64,000 bases of DNA from Scandinavium sp051650185 (GTDB lineage Bacteria > Pseudomonadota > Gammaproteobacteria > Enterobacterales > Enterobacteriaceae): positions 21,204-85,203 of the forward strand of contig NZ_JBOFIN010000127.1 in NCBI RefSeq assembly GCF_051650185.1, in the 5' to 3' direction. Within the stretch, counting starts at the first letter, position 1; each line of letters begins with the position of its first letter. The position numbers and the translations under genes were made by a program. Of this stretch, positions 8,048 through 16,246 are shown one piece after another. Under the pieces are notes generated by a model. That model was not told the origin of the DNA. It did not search any database and was given only the letters and a program-made list of their open reading frames with translations.

Positions 8048-9109
8048 ATGAATATTGTACATGTCATTACTTCTTTGGGTCTGGGTGGAGCTGAGAAAAC
8101 CGTTTGCGACATCGCAGATGAACAAGCCCATCAAGGTCATACTGTAACTCTGATATCCATCACTGGGGAAACATTGACAAAGCCAACAAATGAAAATATT
8201 AAAGTAATTTCAATCGGAATCAAAAAAAAACCAACAGGGTTTATATATGCTCTTAACAAACTGCCTAAATTAATCTTAGCGCTTGACGTTGATATTATAC
8301 ATGCTCATATGTATCATGCGATCATTATAACAAGATTAGCCATTCGCAATAAAACACCTCTTATTTGCACCTTCCATAATTCACATGAGAAGTCGGCATT
8401 AAGAAACAAAATAATTAAAGCCACCAATAAATTGGCTCGTTGCACCACTTGCGTTTCACCAATGGCTGCAGAAAATTATAATACGAAAATAGTCATACCC
8501 AATGGATTAAAAATTGAAAACTATTATCAATCCAAGGATGAAGGTAAGGCCATTCGCAATCAACACAACATATCTGACAGTGATTATTTATATGGTTTTG
8601 TAGGTAGACTTCATGAAGATAAAAATATCCCCTTACTGCTTGAATCTTTTTCTGAAGTCAATAAAAACACCCCATCATCAAAATTGTTAATCGTTGGAGT
8701 AGGCCCTTTATATCAACAACTAGAAAAATTTGTCATTGAAAAAAACTTAATAAATGTTGTGATTTTTCACGGAGCAGAAAAAAATACTCGTTCAATTTAT
8801 AATGCAATGGACTTATTAATAATCCCTTCTGTAAATGAAGGTTTTGGCCTTGTGGCTGCAGAATCAATTCTTTGTGACACACCAGTGCTGAGCATGGATA
8901 ATGGCGGAGTGCCCTTTGTTTTAAACTCTGAAAGATTTATATGTCACAATAAAAAAGAGCTAACAGATAAAATGCTTGCATGCCTAAATGGTCAATTTAA
9001 CATCAACATTAACAACACTAAAAGTAATATCATAGGAAAATTTAGTCTTTTTAATGTAGTTTGCTCTTATAATAAGCTTTACATTCAGCTAATTGGTGAA
9101 GAACACTAG
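8048..9109 (+). CDS. Glycosyltransferase family 4, probable O-antigen transferase
   Basis: A GT-B fold retaining glycosyltransferase of 353 residues. The N-terminal half opens with VHVITSLGLGGAEKTV, the donor-independent GT4 glycine loop, and contains DIIHAHMYHA. The C-terminal Glycos_transf_1 half has VGRLHEDKNIPLLLESF and the E-x7-E type site PSVNEGFGLVAAESILCDTPV. The gene is AT-rich like the rest of the block. It is the only O-antigen gene on the plus strand: it is divergent from gnd and convergent with the next GT4 gene, so it cannot be read from the JUMPstart promoter. The sugar transferred cannot be predicted. Confidence 0.85.
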   Translation: MNIVHVITSLGLGGAEKTVCDIADEQAHQGHTVTLISITGETLTKPTNENIKVISIGIKKKPTGFIYALNKLPKLILALDVDIIHAHMYHAIIITRLAIRNKTPLICTFHNSHEKSALRNKIIKATNKLARCTTCVSPMAAENYNTKIVIPNGLKIENYYQSKDEGKAIRNQHNISDSDYLYGFVGRLHEDKNIPLLLESFSEVNKNTPSSKLLIVGVGPLYQQLEKFVIEKNLINVVIFHGAEKNTRSIYNAMDLLIIPSVNEGFGLVAAESILCDTPVLSMDNGGVPFVLNSERFICHNKKELTDKMLACLNGQFNININNTKSNIIGKFSLFNVVCSYNKLYIQLIGEEH

Positions 9110-9155
9110 AATTTCAATACTTTCTACATGCGAAGAGTTTCATCATTGCAAACCG

Positions 9156-9185
9156 ATTGCTGTTCAGGTTAACTCGAACAGCAAT
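9156..9185. terminator. Hairpin between convergent glycosyltransferase genes, possible bidirectional terminator
   Basis: A perfect 10-bp inverted repeat (ATTGCTGTTC / GAACAGCAAT) with a 10-nt loop lies between two convergent stop codons. No long T-run follows on either strand, so factor-independent termination is uncertain. Confidence 0.5.
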
Positions 9186-9188
9186 AAA

Positions 9189-10289
9189 TCATAGACAGGA
9201 AAGATACTCATTGATAACGATCTGTTCATCAAAACGTCGTGTAATGTAGTCCCTTCCAGCTAGTCCCATTTTGTGACGTTCAGTCTTATCCATCACAATG
9301 ACCTTTTCAAGTGCAGCGGCTAGAGAGGAAGACGATCGCGGATCACACAAATATCCTGTTTCATTATTAATTACGGCTTCTCGGCAGCCAACATTATCAG
9401 TGGTTACGATTATTTTTCCCATTGCCGCGGCTTCCAACAAACTTTTAGGTACTCCTTCCCTGTAATATGATGGAAGCACTACACAATCATTGTCTTGCAA
9501 AAAAAGCTCAACGTTATCAGTCTTACCTAAGAATTCTATCAGACCGCTTTCTTGCCACTGGATAATTTCACTTTTTAAAATGGCAGATGGATTTCCTTCA
9601 TCTACAAATCCAGCGAGACTGAAACGAACACGATCACCATATTTCTTTTTCAACATTTTAGCCGCTTCTGCGTACTCAGGTATTCCTTTTTCCCTAATTA
9701 GGCGGGCAATTAATATGAAATTAACCACTCCATCGTCAATTCTGTTGTTTAATCTAAAACGTTGAAGATCTACCCCAGAACCAGGTATGAGCAATGCTTG
9801 TTTTTCGCTGACGATGCCATTATCTATAAACTGAGATAAGTCATCTTTATTCTGAAAAAAGACACACTTGGCTCTTCGCTGTGAAACTTTATAAAGAAAA
9901 TTAATTATTGCTTTTGTTTTTGAGCTTTTGATGAAAGCTGTTCCCAACCCAGCAATATTATTAATAACTTCCGCATTAGTACAATAAGCAGCCATTGTAC
10001 TGTATATGTTACTCTTAGGTGTGAAGTTGAAAATAAAATCTGGGTTTTCTTTTTTGAATATTTTATAGTACGAAATGATTGTTTTTATTTCATGTATTGG
10101 GTTCATTCCTCTTTGAGACATACTTACGTTAGAAAACGTACAGCCCAAAGACTTTAATTTTTCGGTATACGCATCTTCCGGGGAGGCTATATGTACGGAA
10201 TGCCCTTTAGAAATAAACTTGGCAATCGTATTTTTTCTAAAATTGTAAAGATACCAACTGGTATTAGCTGAAATAATAATTTTGGACAT
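9189..10289 (-). CDS. Glycosyltransferase family 4, O-antigen transferase
   Basis: A 366-residue GT-B protein. Its N-terminal domain, from IIISANTSWYLYNFR to FNFTPKSNIYSTMAA, is of the Glyco_trans_4_2 type seen in PglA- and CapM-like hexosaminyl or galactosyl transferases. The C-terminal Glycos_transf_1 domain has LIARLIREKGIPEYAEAAK and PSYYREGVPKSLLEAAAMG with the two acidic residues expected. It is last in the leftward O-antigen operon, 21 nt downstream of wzy. It probably adds one sugar to the undecaprenyl-linked O-unit on the cytoplasmic face; donor and acceptor are unknown. Confidence 0.85.
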   Translation of the reverse strand: MSKIIISANTSWYLYNFRKNTIAKFISKGHSVHIASPEDAYTEKLKSLGCTFSNVSMSQRGMNPIHEIKTIISYYKIFKKENPDFIFNFTPKSNIYSTMAAYCTNAEVINNIAGLGTAFIKSSKTKAIINFLYKVSQRRAKCVFFQNKDDLSQFIDNGIVSEKQALLIPGSGVDLQRFRLNNRIDDGVVNFILIARLIREKGIPEYAEAAKMLKKKYGDRVRFSLAGFVDEGNPSAILKSEIIQWQESGLIEFLGKTDNVELFLQDNDCVVLPSYYREGVPKSLLEAAAMGKIIVTTDNVGCREAVINNETGYLCDPRSSSSLAAALEKVIVMDKTERHKMGLAGRDYITRRFDEQIVINEYLSCL

Positions 10290-10310
10290 AATCTACTTTT
10301 CACTTTATAT

Positions 10311-11465
10311 TTAAATTTTTCTGTCTATTTTTTTAACCTGATAGACAAAGCTAAATAAGAGTGATAACAATAGTAACTGAATCCATAGACTAAGAGATGT
10401 TATCAAACTCTCATGGAAAAATACAAAAATTATGGTATATGCAAAGAGAGAGTAAAAAACTTCTGCCCAGAAATAAAACTTTGCCAACTTCCATAACAGC
10501 CCACTGATGAATCCATGAATCGCCATCAACAAGTATGATACATACCAACCATAAGCGATATAGTCAGAATAAGCGGTGTATACATTCGTTGGTACACCAA
10601 CATCCACAAACTCTCTGTGTAGTGTTACGGGTACATTTCCGCCAACTAACTTAATGAAAATTCGCAATAAGTTACTATCCTTAAGTTGATCACTCAACAG
10701 GTAAAATTCTTGCATAGCAATCGTCGGGCTAGATATATAAATTGCCATGTAAGTTTTCAAAGCATCCCAAAAGTTATTGGATTCGCTTGTTCTTATAATA
10801 AAACTGAAAAATGAAAACAACGCCAGTCCAAGGATTGCAAATAATACTATTGATTTCAGCCTTCTCTTTGTTGCTATGTAAAATGTTGAGATAAAGAGCA
10901 TAAAAGTGGCTTGTTTTGATGTACTCACCACTGCAACGACAAGTAATAGAACCATAAGAGCAGTAAAAATAACCTTGCTACCAGGGTTAATATTTCTTGA
11001 GATAAGGTAGTACCCCCAAACAATATAAACTAATGTAAAGAAGTACTGTACTGCTGAATGCCCATCTGAAACATCTTCAGACCTGATCTCATGCAGAGTA
11101 TTTTTAAACTCCTGCAAGGAAAAACCATAATCACTAATTCTGAGAGTAATATAAAATAGCGAGAAAGTAACTAATAGCACAAAAAGCAAACTGGATTTAA
11201 GCTTTATAGCTTTCTGGTATGCAGATTCCCCCCCAGATACCACTTTACAACCTAATCCAGAGAAAAGTGAGAAAATAACAATATTTGCAAATATAAATAA
11301 CTGAGTTTCAACTTTAAACTCTACTGTAATTATACCTGAAGTCCACAATATTATTGCCGACACAAATAAATAAGATGAGGCCATCAAAAAAGCGGGGTTG
11401 AAAGTGTCTCTCGTAAATCTGTATGATATAAATACAAGTGGCAATATCAATAAGATCAAATACAT
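10311..11465 (-). CDS. wzy: O-antigen polymerase Wzy
   Basis: A 384-residue, very hydrophobic protein with about ten to eleven predicted membrane segments and one larger hydrophilic loop roughly at residues 240-300 (NNFWDALKTYMAIY onward). This is the Wzy layout. Wzy families have little sequence conservation, so the call rests on topology, on position between a glycosyltransferase gene and the glf block, and on the absence of any other polymerase candidate here. It would polymerise flipped O-units in the periplasm, with chain length set by WzzB. AT-rich codon use matches the O-antigen neighbours. Confidence 0.8.
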   Translation of the reverse strand: MYLILLILPLVFISYRFTRDTFNPAFLMASSYLFVSAIILWTSGIITVEFKVETQLFIFANIVIFSLFSGLGCKVVSGGESAYQKAIKLKSSLLFVLLVTFSLFYITLRISDYGFSLQEFKNTLHEIRSEDVSDGHSAVQYFFTLVYIVWGYYLISRNINPGSKVIFTALMVLLLVVAVVSTSKQATFMLFISTFYIATKRRLKSIVLFAILGLALFSFFSFIIRTSESNNFWDALKTYMAIYISSPTIAMQEFYLLSDQLKDSNLLRIFIKLVGGNVPVTLHREFVDVGVPTNVYTAYSDYIAYGWYVSYLLMAIHGFISGLLWKLAKFYFWAEVFYSLFAYTIIFVFFHESLITSLSLWIQLLLLSLLFSFVYQVKKIDRKI

Positions 11466-11492
11466 TTTCCCACCGAACCACTCATAGTGGTG

Positions 11493-12503
11493 TTAATTTT
11501 TATACTCGCATCTTTCGATAGCACGTGCTAAGAACTTGCCTGAACGAACTTTCTCTGCGACTACCGTTGCCGAACGATAACAGAGATTCCATTTATTGGT
11601 GTCGTGCATAATATCTTCAATTTCGTCCAGGCTATCAATCACTATTCCACATCCTTCTCGCCTTACAAAATCTGCTAGTGCAGATTTACTCCAGACAATT
11701 ATAGGAATGGATAAAGAAAGATACAGTGATGCTTTATGAGGATTATTATATTGCAAATAATGGCCAAAGATACCACTACAGGCCGCCTGGGAGTCGCCAT
11801 CCCAAACAAGTCCATAATATGCCTTGGTCGCTGATACTGTTTGATCTGGAATATTGGCATCGAAGATGCCACAATAATTTAATTCACCGATCGCCAATTC
11901 TTTCTGGAAATTTACCCCATAGACATCTACAGGGTAGCTCGGCTGCCATGAATAAATATAACCAGCCTTCTCTTTAGTCAAGTTACCAGCAACGAGTAAT
12001 GAAATCTTTTCATCCTCAGCGATACGTCTAACAGAAGTAGATTCTGCTAACAGGTAATCGAAAAGCTCAAGTTCGATGATATTGACGCCCTGAACTTTGA
12101 TATCTCGGAGATAATCAGTCATAACTTTATTATGGCTGATTATATTTGATGCTTTATATATCAAAGAATCTTCTTTGTCTTTTTTCCTCAAAGAGTTAAG
12201 ATCGTGAACAATTACTGTCAGTTTGAATGACTTAATGGCCATCATGACTTCCAATAATTTTCCGTAAGGCTTAGCCAATGGATAATTAATGATTAGATTA
12301 TCATTTGAACTCAAAGAGAATAAAAACCTGATGAAATTAAATGAACTCGAAAGCCTCTCCAGTCGGTTGCCGATACTTAACGGAATTTTCACAACTTTAA
12401 TATGACTTTGGTCGCTAAGTATTTCAAGTACGTCATATCTAGCCTTAAACCCAGCATGATTTGCCGTCTCAGTTAAATCATGGATATATACAAAGTTACT
12501 CAT
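11493..12503 (-). CDS. Galactofuranosyltransferase, WbbI-like
   Basis: A 336-residue transferase that resembles WbbI, the beta-1,6-galactofuranosyltransferase of the E. coli K-12 O16 antigen, along its whole length. From memory, shared stretches include DAGFKAR-type residues near the N-terminus, IISHN-MT-YL in the middle, and GL-WDGDS---CSG-FG-YL--NNPHK-SLYLS in the C-terminal half. The gene lies 6 nt from glf, whose product makes the donor UDP-galactofuranose, which strongly supports the specificity. The acceptor sugar and exact linkage cannot be inferred. Confidence 0.85.
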   Translation of the reverse strand: MSNFVYIHDLTETANHAGFKARYDVLEILSDQSHIKVVKIPLSIGNRLERLSSSFNFIRFLFSLSSNDNLIINYPLAKPYGKLLEVMMAIKSFKLTVIVHDLNSLRKKDKEDSLIYKASNIISHNKVMTDYLRDIKVQGVNIIELELFDYLLAESTSVRRIAEDEKISLLVAGNLTKEKAGYIYSWQPSYPVDVYGVNFQKELAIGELNYCGIFDANIPDQTVSATKAYYGLVWDGDSQAACSGIFGHYLQYNNPHKASLYLSLSIPIIVWSKSALADFVRREGCGIVIDSLDEIEDIMHDTNKWNLCYRSATVVAEKVRSGKFLARAIERCEYKN

Positions 12504-12509
12504 AATTAA

Positions 12510-13604
12510 TTAATCTTGCTTTGAAATAAAATATAATGCCGAAGAGATGACTTGATGCATGTCATAATATTTATATTCAGCCAATCTTCCACCGAAGAAA
12601 ACATCACCGTCATCATTGATCATAGCTTTGTATTTTTTATACAAATCCATGTTTTTAGAATTATTTACAGGGTAATATGGCTCATCACCTTTTACCCATT
12701 CTGCTGGATATTCTCTGGTGACCACTGTATGTGAAGTTTCAACAGGATCAAAATGCTTGTGCTCAATTATCCGTGTGAATGGAACCTCAGCTTCAGTATA
12801 GTTAACAACTGCATTCCCTTGATAATTATCAATTTGTAAAATTTCAGTTTCAAAAGAAAGAGAACGATATTCTAATTGACCATGACAGTACTCAAAATAT
12901 TCATCAATAGGACCGGTGTAAATTATTTTTTTGGCTATTCTTTTAAATTCTGATTTATTTTTTAAATAATCAACGCCCAATCTGACCTCGATACCCTCCA
13001 ACATTTTTTCTACCATCTTCGTGTAACCACCTATTGGTATACCCTGGTATCTGTCGGAGAAATAATTGTTATCATATGTCATGCGGACTGGTAATCGACT
13101 AATGATGAATGCTGGCAGATCTGCTGCCTTTCTACCCCATTGCTTTTCAGTATAGCCTTTTATCAGCTTTTCATAAATATCTCGCCCAACTAAGGATATC
13201 GCTTTTTCTTCTAAGTTTTCTGGCTCTTTTCCTGCTAATTCTTTTCTTTGCTCATCAATAACCATCATTGCTTCAGCAGGAGTTTTTGTTCCCCACAACT
13301 GATAAAATGTATTCATATTAAATGGCAGGTTATAGAGCATCCCTTTATAGTTCGCCAAAGGTGAGTTAGTGAACCTATTAAACTCAACAAATGAATTCAC
13401 ATACTCCCATATTTCTTTGTCATTTGTGTGAAATATATGAGCTCCATACTTATGCACATGAATTCCATTAACATTTTCTGTATATGCATTCCCAGCTATA
13501 TGGTTTCTTTTTTCAATGACAAGAACTTTTTTACCTTTCTTTGTCAGTTCATGTGCACATACAGAGCCAAATAATCCAGCACCAACAATGAGATAGTCGT
13601 ACAT
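12510..13604 (-). CDS. glf: UDP-galactopyranose mutase
   Basis: A flavoenzyme that isomerises UDP-galactopyranose to UDP-galactofuranose, the donor for the adjacent transferase. At 364 residues it has the family length. The FAD-binding DYLIVGAGLFGSV is at the N-terminus, followed by IEKRNHIAGNAY and the conserved HKYGAHIFHTND. Later blocks include KGYTEKQWGR and RLAEYKYYDMHQVI. It sits between wzx and the WbbI-like gene in one leftward operon, so the O-antigen very probably contains galactofuranose. Confidence 0.97.
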   Translation of the reverse strand: MYDYLIVGAGLFGSVCAHELTKKGKKVLVIEKRNHIAGNAYTENVNGIHVHKYGAHIFHTNDKEIWEYVNSFVEFNRFTNSPLANYKGMLYNLPFNMNTFYQLWGTKTPAEAMMVIDEQRKELAGKEPENLEEKAISLVGRDIYEKLIKGYTEKQWGRKAADLPAFIISRLPVRMTYDNNYFSDRYQGIPIGGYTKMVEKMLEGIEVRLGVDYLKNKSEFKRIAKKIIYTGPIDEYFEYCHGQLEYRSLSFETEILQIDNYQGNAVVNYTEAEVPFTRIIEHKHFDPVETSHTVVTREYPAEWVKGDEPYYPVNNSKNMDLYKKYKAMINDDGDVFFGGRLAEYKYYDMHQVISSALYFISKQD

Positions 13605-13615
13605 TAATCCACCAG

Positions 13616-14863
13616 TTATTTAAAAAGATAAATGTGTTTCGAACGCAGAAATAAATACATTAATAGAGTAACAAGAGTTTCAGTTACCAATAGTGATATG
13701 GCTGCACCAGTTTCAGCGTAGAAGAAAACTAAAGGGAATATGATTAATAAGTTTGTTATACCACTTACAATCAGGATGCGACTAAACTGTTTTTTATAAT
13801 TATGAGTCAACATCGTTTGTACACCAAAAATGTTACTCAACACTATAATCAGGGGCAAAACTGCCATCCATCTTAAGACAATTATTGACTCCTCATAATT
13901 TTTACCAACACCAATATTTATAATCCAAGGAGCTAGTACAAACAAAAGAATGGAGCCAATACATGCCAAACCACCCACAATGCGTATTGATTTCCTTATT
14001 AAGGACAGCGCCTGTTGGTAGTCAGTATCAAACAATGAATTTATCCGTGGATATATCGCCTGTGTAATTGGGCTTAGAAGCCCCTGAGCAGCATTTCTGA
14101 TTGTATTTGCAGCGTTAAAATAGCCTACAGCAACCGGTCCTGCGACAAAGCCAAGAATAACCGTCGTACTTGTTGTATAGAGACTAATTGCTGATGTTGA
14201 CAAAAAAACATGCCAGCCATCGGCTAAACTACTTTTTATCTTCGCTCGATTAAATATCAAGCCGTGGATCCATTGCTTTTGCATGATAAGGCATAACCCA
14301 ATCATTCCGGCCAATAAATTCACCGATCCTTGAATCAAGGCCGCGAGCCAGACATCCTCTTTAGAATGAACAAGTAGAAATGTTAATGGAATAACCAGAC
14401 ATCGCGCCGAAATGGTGCATAGGGTTATCCATTTCATTTTTTCCATACCCTGGAAAAACCAAACTGGATAAATAATATTTCCAATAACTAATGGACTAAA
14501 TGCCAGCAATATATACCATACCTGATTATATTGTGGCACAACTAAACAAGCAATAATCAGTACAATAAATGCGCCAACAGCAAGGAATATCTTAGCAAAA
14601 ATAACACTCCAGAATATTTCTGTTAACTCTTTTTTATTGCCTTTGTTTTTGGCTATCTGCTGAGTAGCTGTCCAGTTGAACCCATAATCAGTGAGAAGTA
14701 CAAGGTATTGCATTGAGGCCTGACAAAAACCCAGTAATCCAAAATATTCTGGCCCAAGTATGCGTACCAAATATGGAAAAGTAATCAGAGGGAGAATATA
14801 TGAACTACCCTGAACCAGGGCTAAATAGAATATGTTTTTATTAAGTGTTGAATTAATCTTCAC
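13616..14863 (-). CDS. wzx: O-antigen flippase Wzx
   Basis: A 415-residue polysaccharide transporter with about twelve hydrophobic segments, of the MATE/PST (RfbX) type. The N-terminal NIFYLALVQGSSYILPLITFP and the following RILGPEYFGLLGFCQA are typical of Wzx/RfbX proteins. It would move the undecaprenyl-diphosphate-linked O-unit across the inner membrane. It is the first gene after the JUMPstart leader, so it opens the O-antigen operon and is followed 11 nt later by glf. Confidence 0.92.
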   Translation of the reverse strand: MKINSTLNKNIFYLALVQGSSYILPLITFPYLVRILGPEYFGLLGFCQASMQYLVLLTDYGFNWTATQQIAKNKGNKKELTEIFWSVIFAKIFLAVGAFIVLIIACLVVPQYNQVWYILLAFSPLVIGNIIYPVWFFQGMEKMKWITLCTISARCLVIPLTFLLVHSKEDVWLAALIQGSVNLLAGMIGLCLIMQKQWIHGLIFNRAKIKSSLADGWHVFLSTSAISLYTTSTTVILGFVAGPVAVGYFNAANTIRNAAQGLLSPITQAIYPRINSLFDTDYQQALSLIRKSIRIVGGLACIGSILLFVLAPWIINIGVGKNYEESIIVLRWMAVLPLIIVLSNIFGVQTMLTHNYKKQFSRILIVSGITNLLIIFPLVFFYAETGAAISLLVTETLVTLLMYLFLRSKHIYLFK

Positions 14864-15121
14864 AATATTTCTTCATTATATTCATGCAACACATGTTTTA
14901 ATAATTAATTAACCCACGCTACCGCCCCTGGCTCAACAGCTACCAGTGCACTGAACGTAAAGTCAGTATGCGATCAGGACTAATGATTAAAAATCAACCA
15001 TCACTCCGCTCAATCTAATCCAATATTGTGGTCTTAAACACATCTCAAAACAAGTGGAAATCCCTGATTTGATGTCTAAAATGACATTTCTTACTCAGTG
15101 GCAACCCATTGATTTTGAAAT
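14864..15121 (-). other. O-antigen operon leader region
   Basis: AT-rich non-coding DNA between the galF terminator and wzx. It carries the JUMPstart/ops element and should contain the O-antigen promoter on the minus strand. I see several weak hexamers there but no convincing -35/-10 pair. No ORF with a ribosome site was seen. Confidence 0.6.
14915..14953 (-). promoter_or_regulatory. JUMPstart element with ops site for RfaH (O-antigen operon)
   Basis: The minus strand matches the 39-bp JUMPstart consensus, as I remember it, with about one mismatch. The ops core GGCGGTAGC occupies 14918-14926. RfaH is recruited to RNA polymerase paused at ops and suppresses termination in long surface-polysaccharide operons. 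The element lies about 50 nt upstream of the wzx start codon. Confidence 0.95.
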
Positions 15122-15178
15122 AAAAAAAAGGCAGTGGCGTCATGAATGCGCGTTAATCGCTTCATAACCTCCCCTGCC
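15122..15178 (-). terminator. Probable galF terminator
   Basis: On the minus strand GGCAG pairs with CTGCC across a long stem-loop that contains an inner inverted repeat (ATGAA-GCG / CGC-TTCAT). A run of eight T follows directly. It begins about 30 nt after the galF stop codon. Confidence 0.7.
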
Positions 15179-15207
15179 GTTCAGTTTGGCATACTGCTTC
15201 CTGGGAA

Positions 15208-16101
15208 TCAGCCTACCAATAATTTCTTGATGCTTTCTCGGAACTTAGCACCTTCTTTCAGGTTACGCAGGCCGTACTGTACGAATGCCTGCATATAGCC
15301 CATTTTCTTACCGCAGTCGTAGCTGTCGCCGGTCATCAACATGGCATCGACGGACTGTTTCTTCGCCAGTTCGGCAATAGCGTCAGTCAGTTGCACGCGG
15401 CCCCAGGCACCTGGCTCGGTTTTTTCCAGTTCTGCCCAGACATCTGCGGAAAGCACATAGCGGCCAACTGCCATCAGGTCAGAATCCAGCGTCTGCGGCT
15501 GGTCTGGTTTTTCAACGAACTCAACAATGCGGCTCACATTGCCTTCGTTGTCCAGTGGCTCTTTGGTTTTGATGATGGAGTATTCGCTCAGGTCGCCGTC
15601 CATATGCTTCGCCAACACCTGGCTACGGCCTGTTTCATTGAAACGGGCAACCATCGCGGCAAGGTTATAGCGCAGTGGGTCAGCTGTGGCGTTATCCAGA
15701 ATGATATCTGGCAGCACAACCACAAACGGGTTATCGCCAACAATCGGGCGAGCGCACAGAATGGAATGGCCCAGGCCCAGTGGCTGCGCCTGGCGCACGT
15801 TCATGATAGTCACACCCGGCGGACAGATAGACTGCACTTCGGCCAGCAGCTGACGCTTAACGCGCTGCTCCAGCAGTGACTCAAGCTCATAAGAGGTGTC
15901 GAAGTGGTTTTCCACGGCGTTCTTGGACGCGTGGGTGACCAGGACGATTTCTTTGATCCCTGCAGCAACAATTTCGTCGACGATGTATTGGATCATCGGC
16001 TTGTCAACGATCGGCAGCATTTCTTTCGGAATAGCCTTGGTGGCAGGAAGCATATGCATCCCGAGGCCCGCTACCGGAATTACTGCTTTCAAATTAATCA
16101 T
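15208..16101 (-). CDS. galF: GalF, UTP-glucose-1-phosphate uridylyltransferase paralogue
   Basis: GalF is a homologue of GalU. It is reported to have weak uridylyltransferase activity and to modulate UDP-glucose supply. The protein has 297 residues. The N-terminal nucleotidyltransferase loop reads AVIPVAGLGMHMLPATKAIPK, where GalU has a canonical GLGTR in place of GLGMH; that substitution identifies GalF. KPMIQYIVDEI and SYDCGKKMGYMQAF are also present. The frame extends four codons upstream, but the AGGTGG ribosome site is about 8 nt from the chosen ATG and the length matches E. coli. It marks the boundary between the O-antigen and colanic acid loci. Confidence 0.96.
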   Translation of the reverse strand: MINLKAVIPVAGLGMHMLPATKAIPKEMLPIVDKPMIQYIVDEIVAAGIKEIVLVTHASKNAVENHFDTSYELESLLEQRVKRQLLAEVQSICPPGVTIMNVRQAQPLGLGHSILCARPIVGDNPFVVVLPDIILDNATADPLRYNLAAMVARFNETGRSQVLAKHMDGDLSEYSIIKTKEPLDNEGNVSRIVEFVEKPDQPQTLDSDLMAVGRYVLSADVWAELEKTEPGAWGRVQLTDAIAELAKKQSVDAMLMTGDSYDCGKKMGYMQAFVQYGLRNLKEGAKFRESIKKLLVG

Positions 16102-16246
16102 TATCATGTCCACCTGTGAATGGTTGAAGAATTATAGCCAGTCAGGACGTTTAATCCAGCACGTTTTTTTGATGATACCTGGCTAAATTTGATAAAACTT
16201 CAGGTTCAATCCGAGAGTTAGCAAGCTTTTCCAGGAATCCTCGGAT

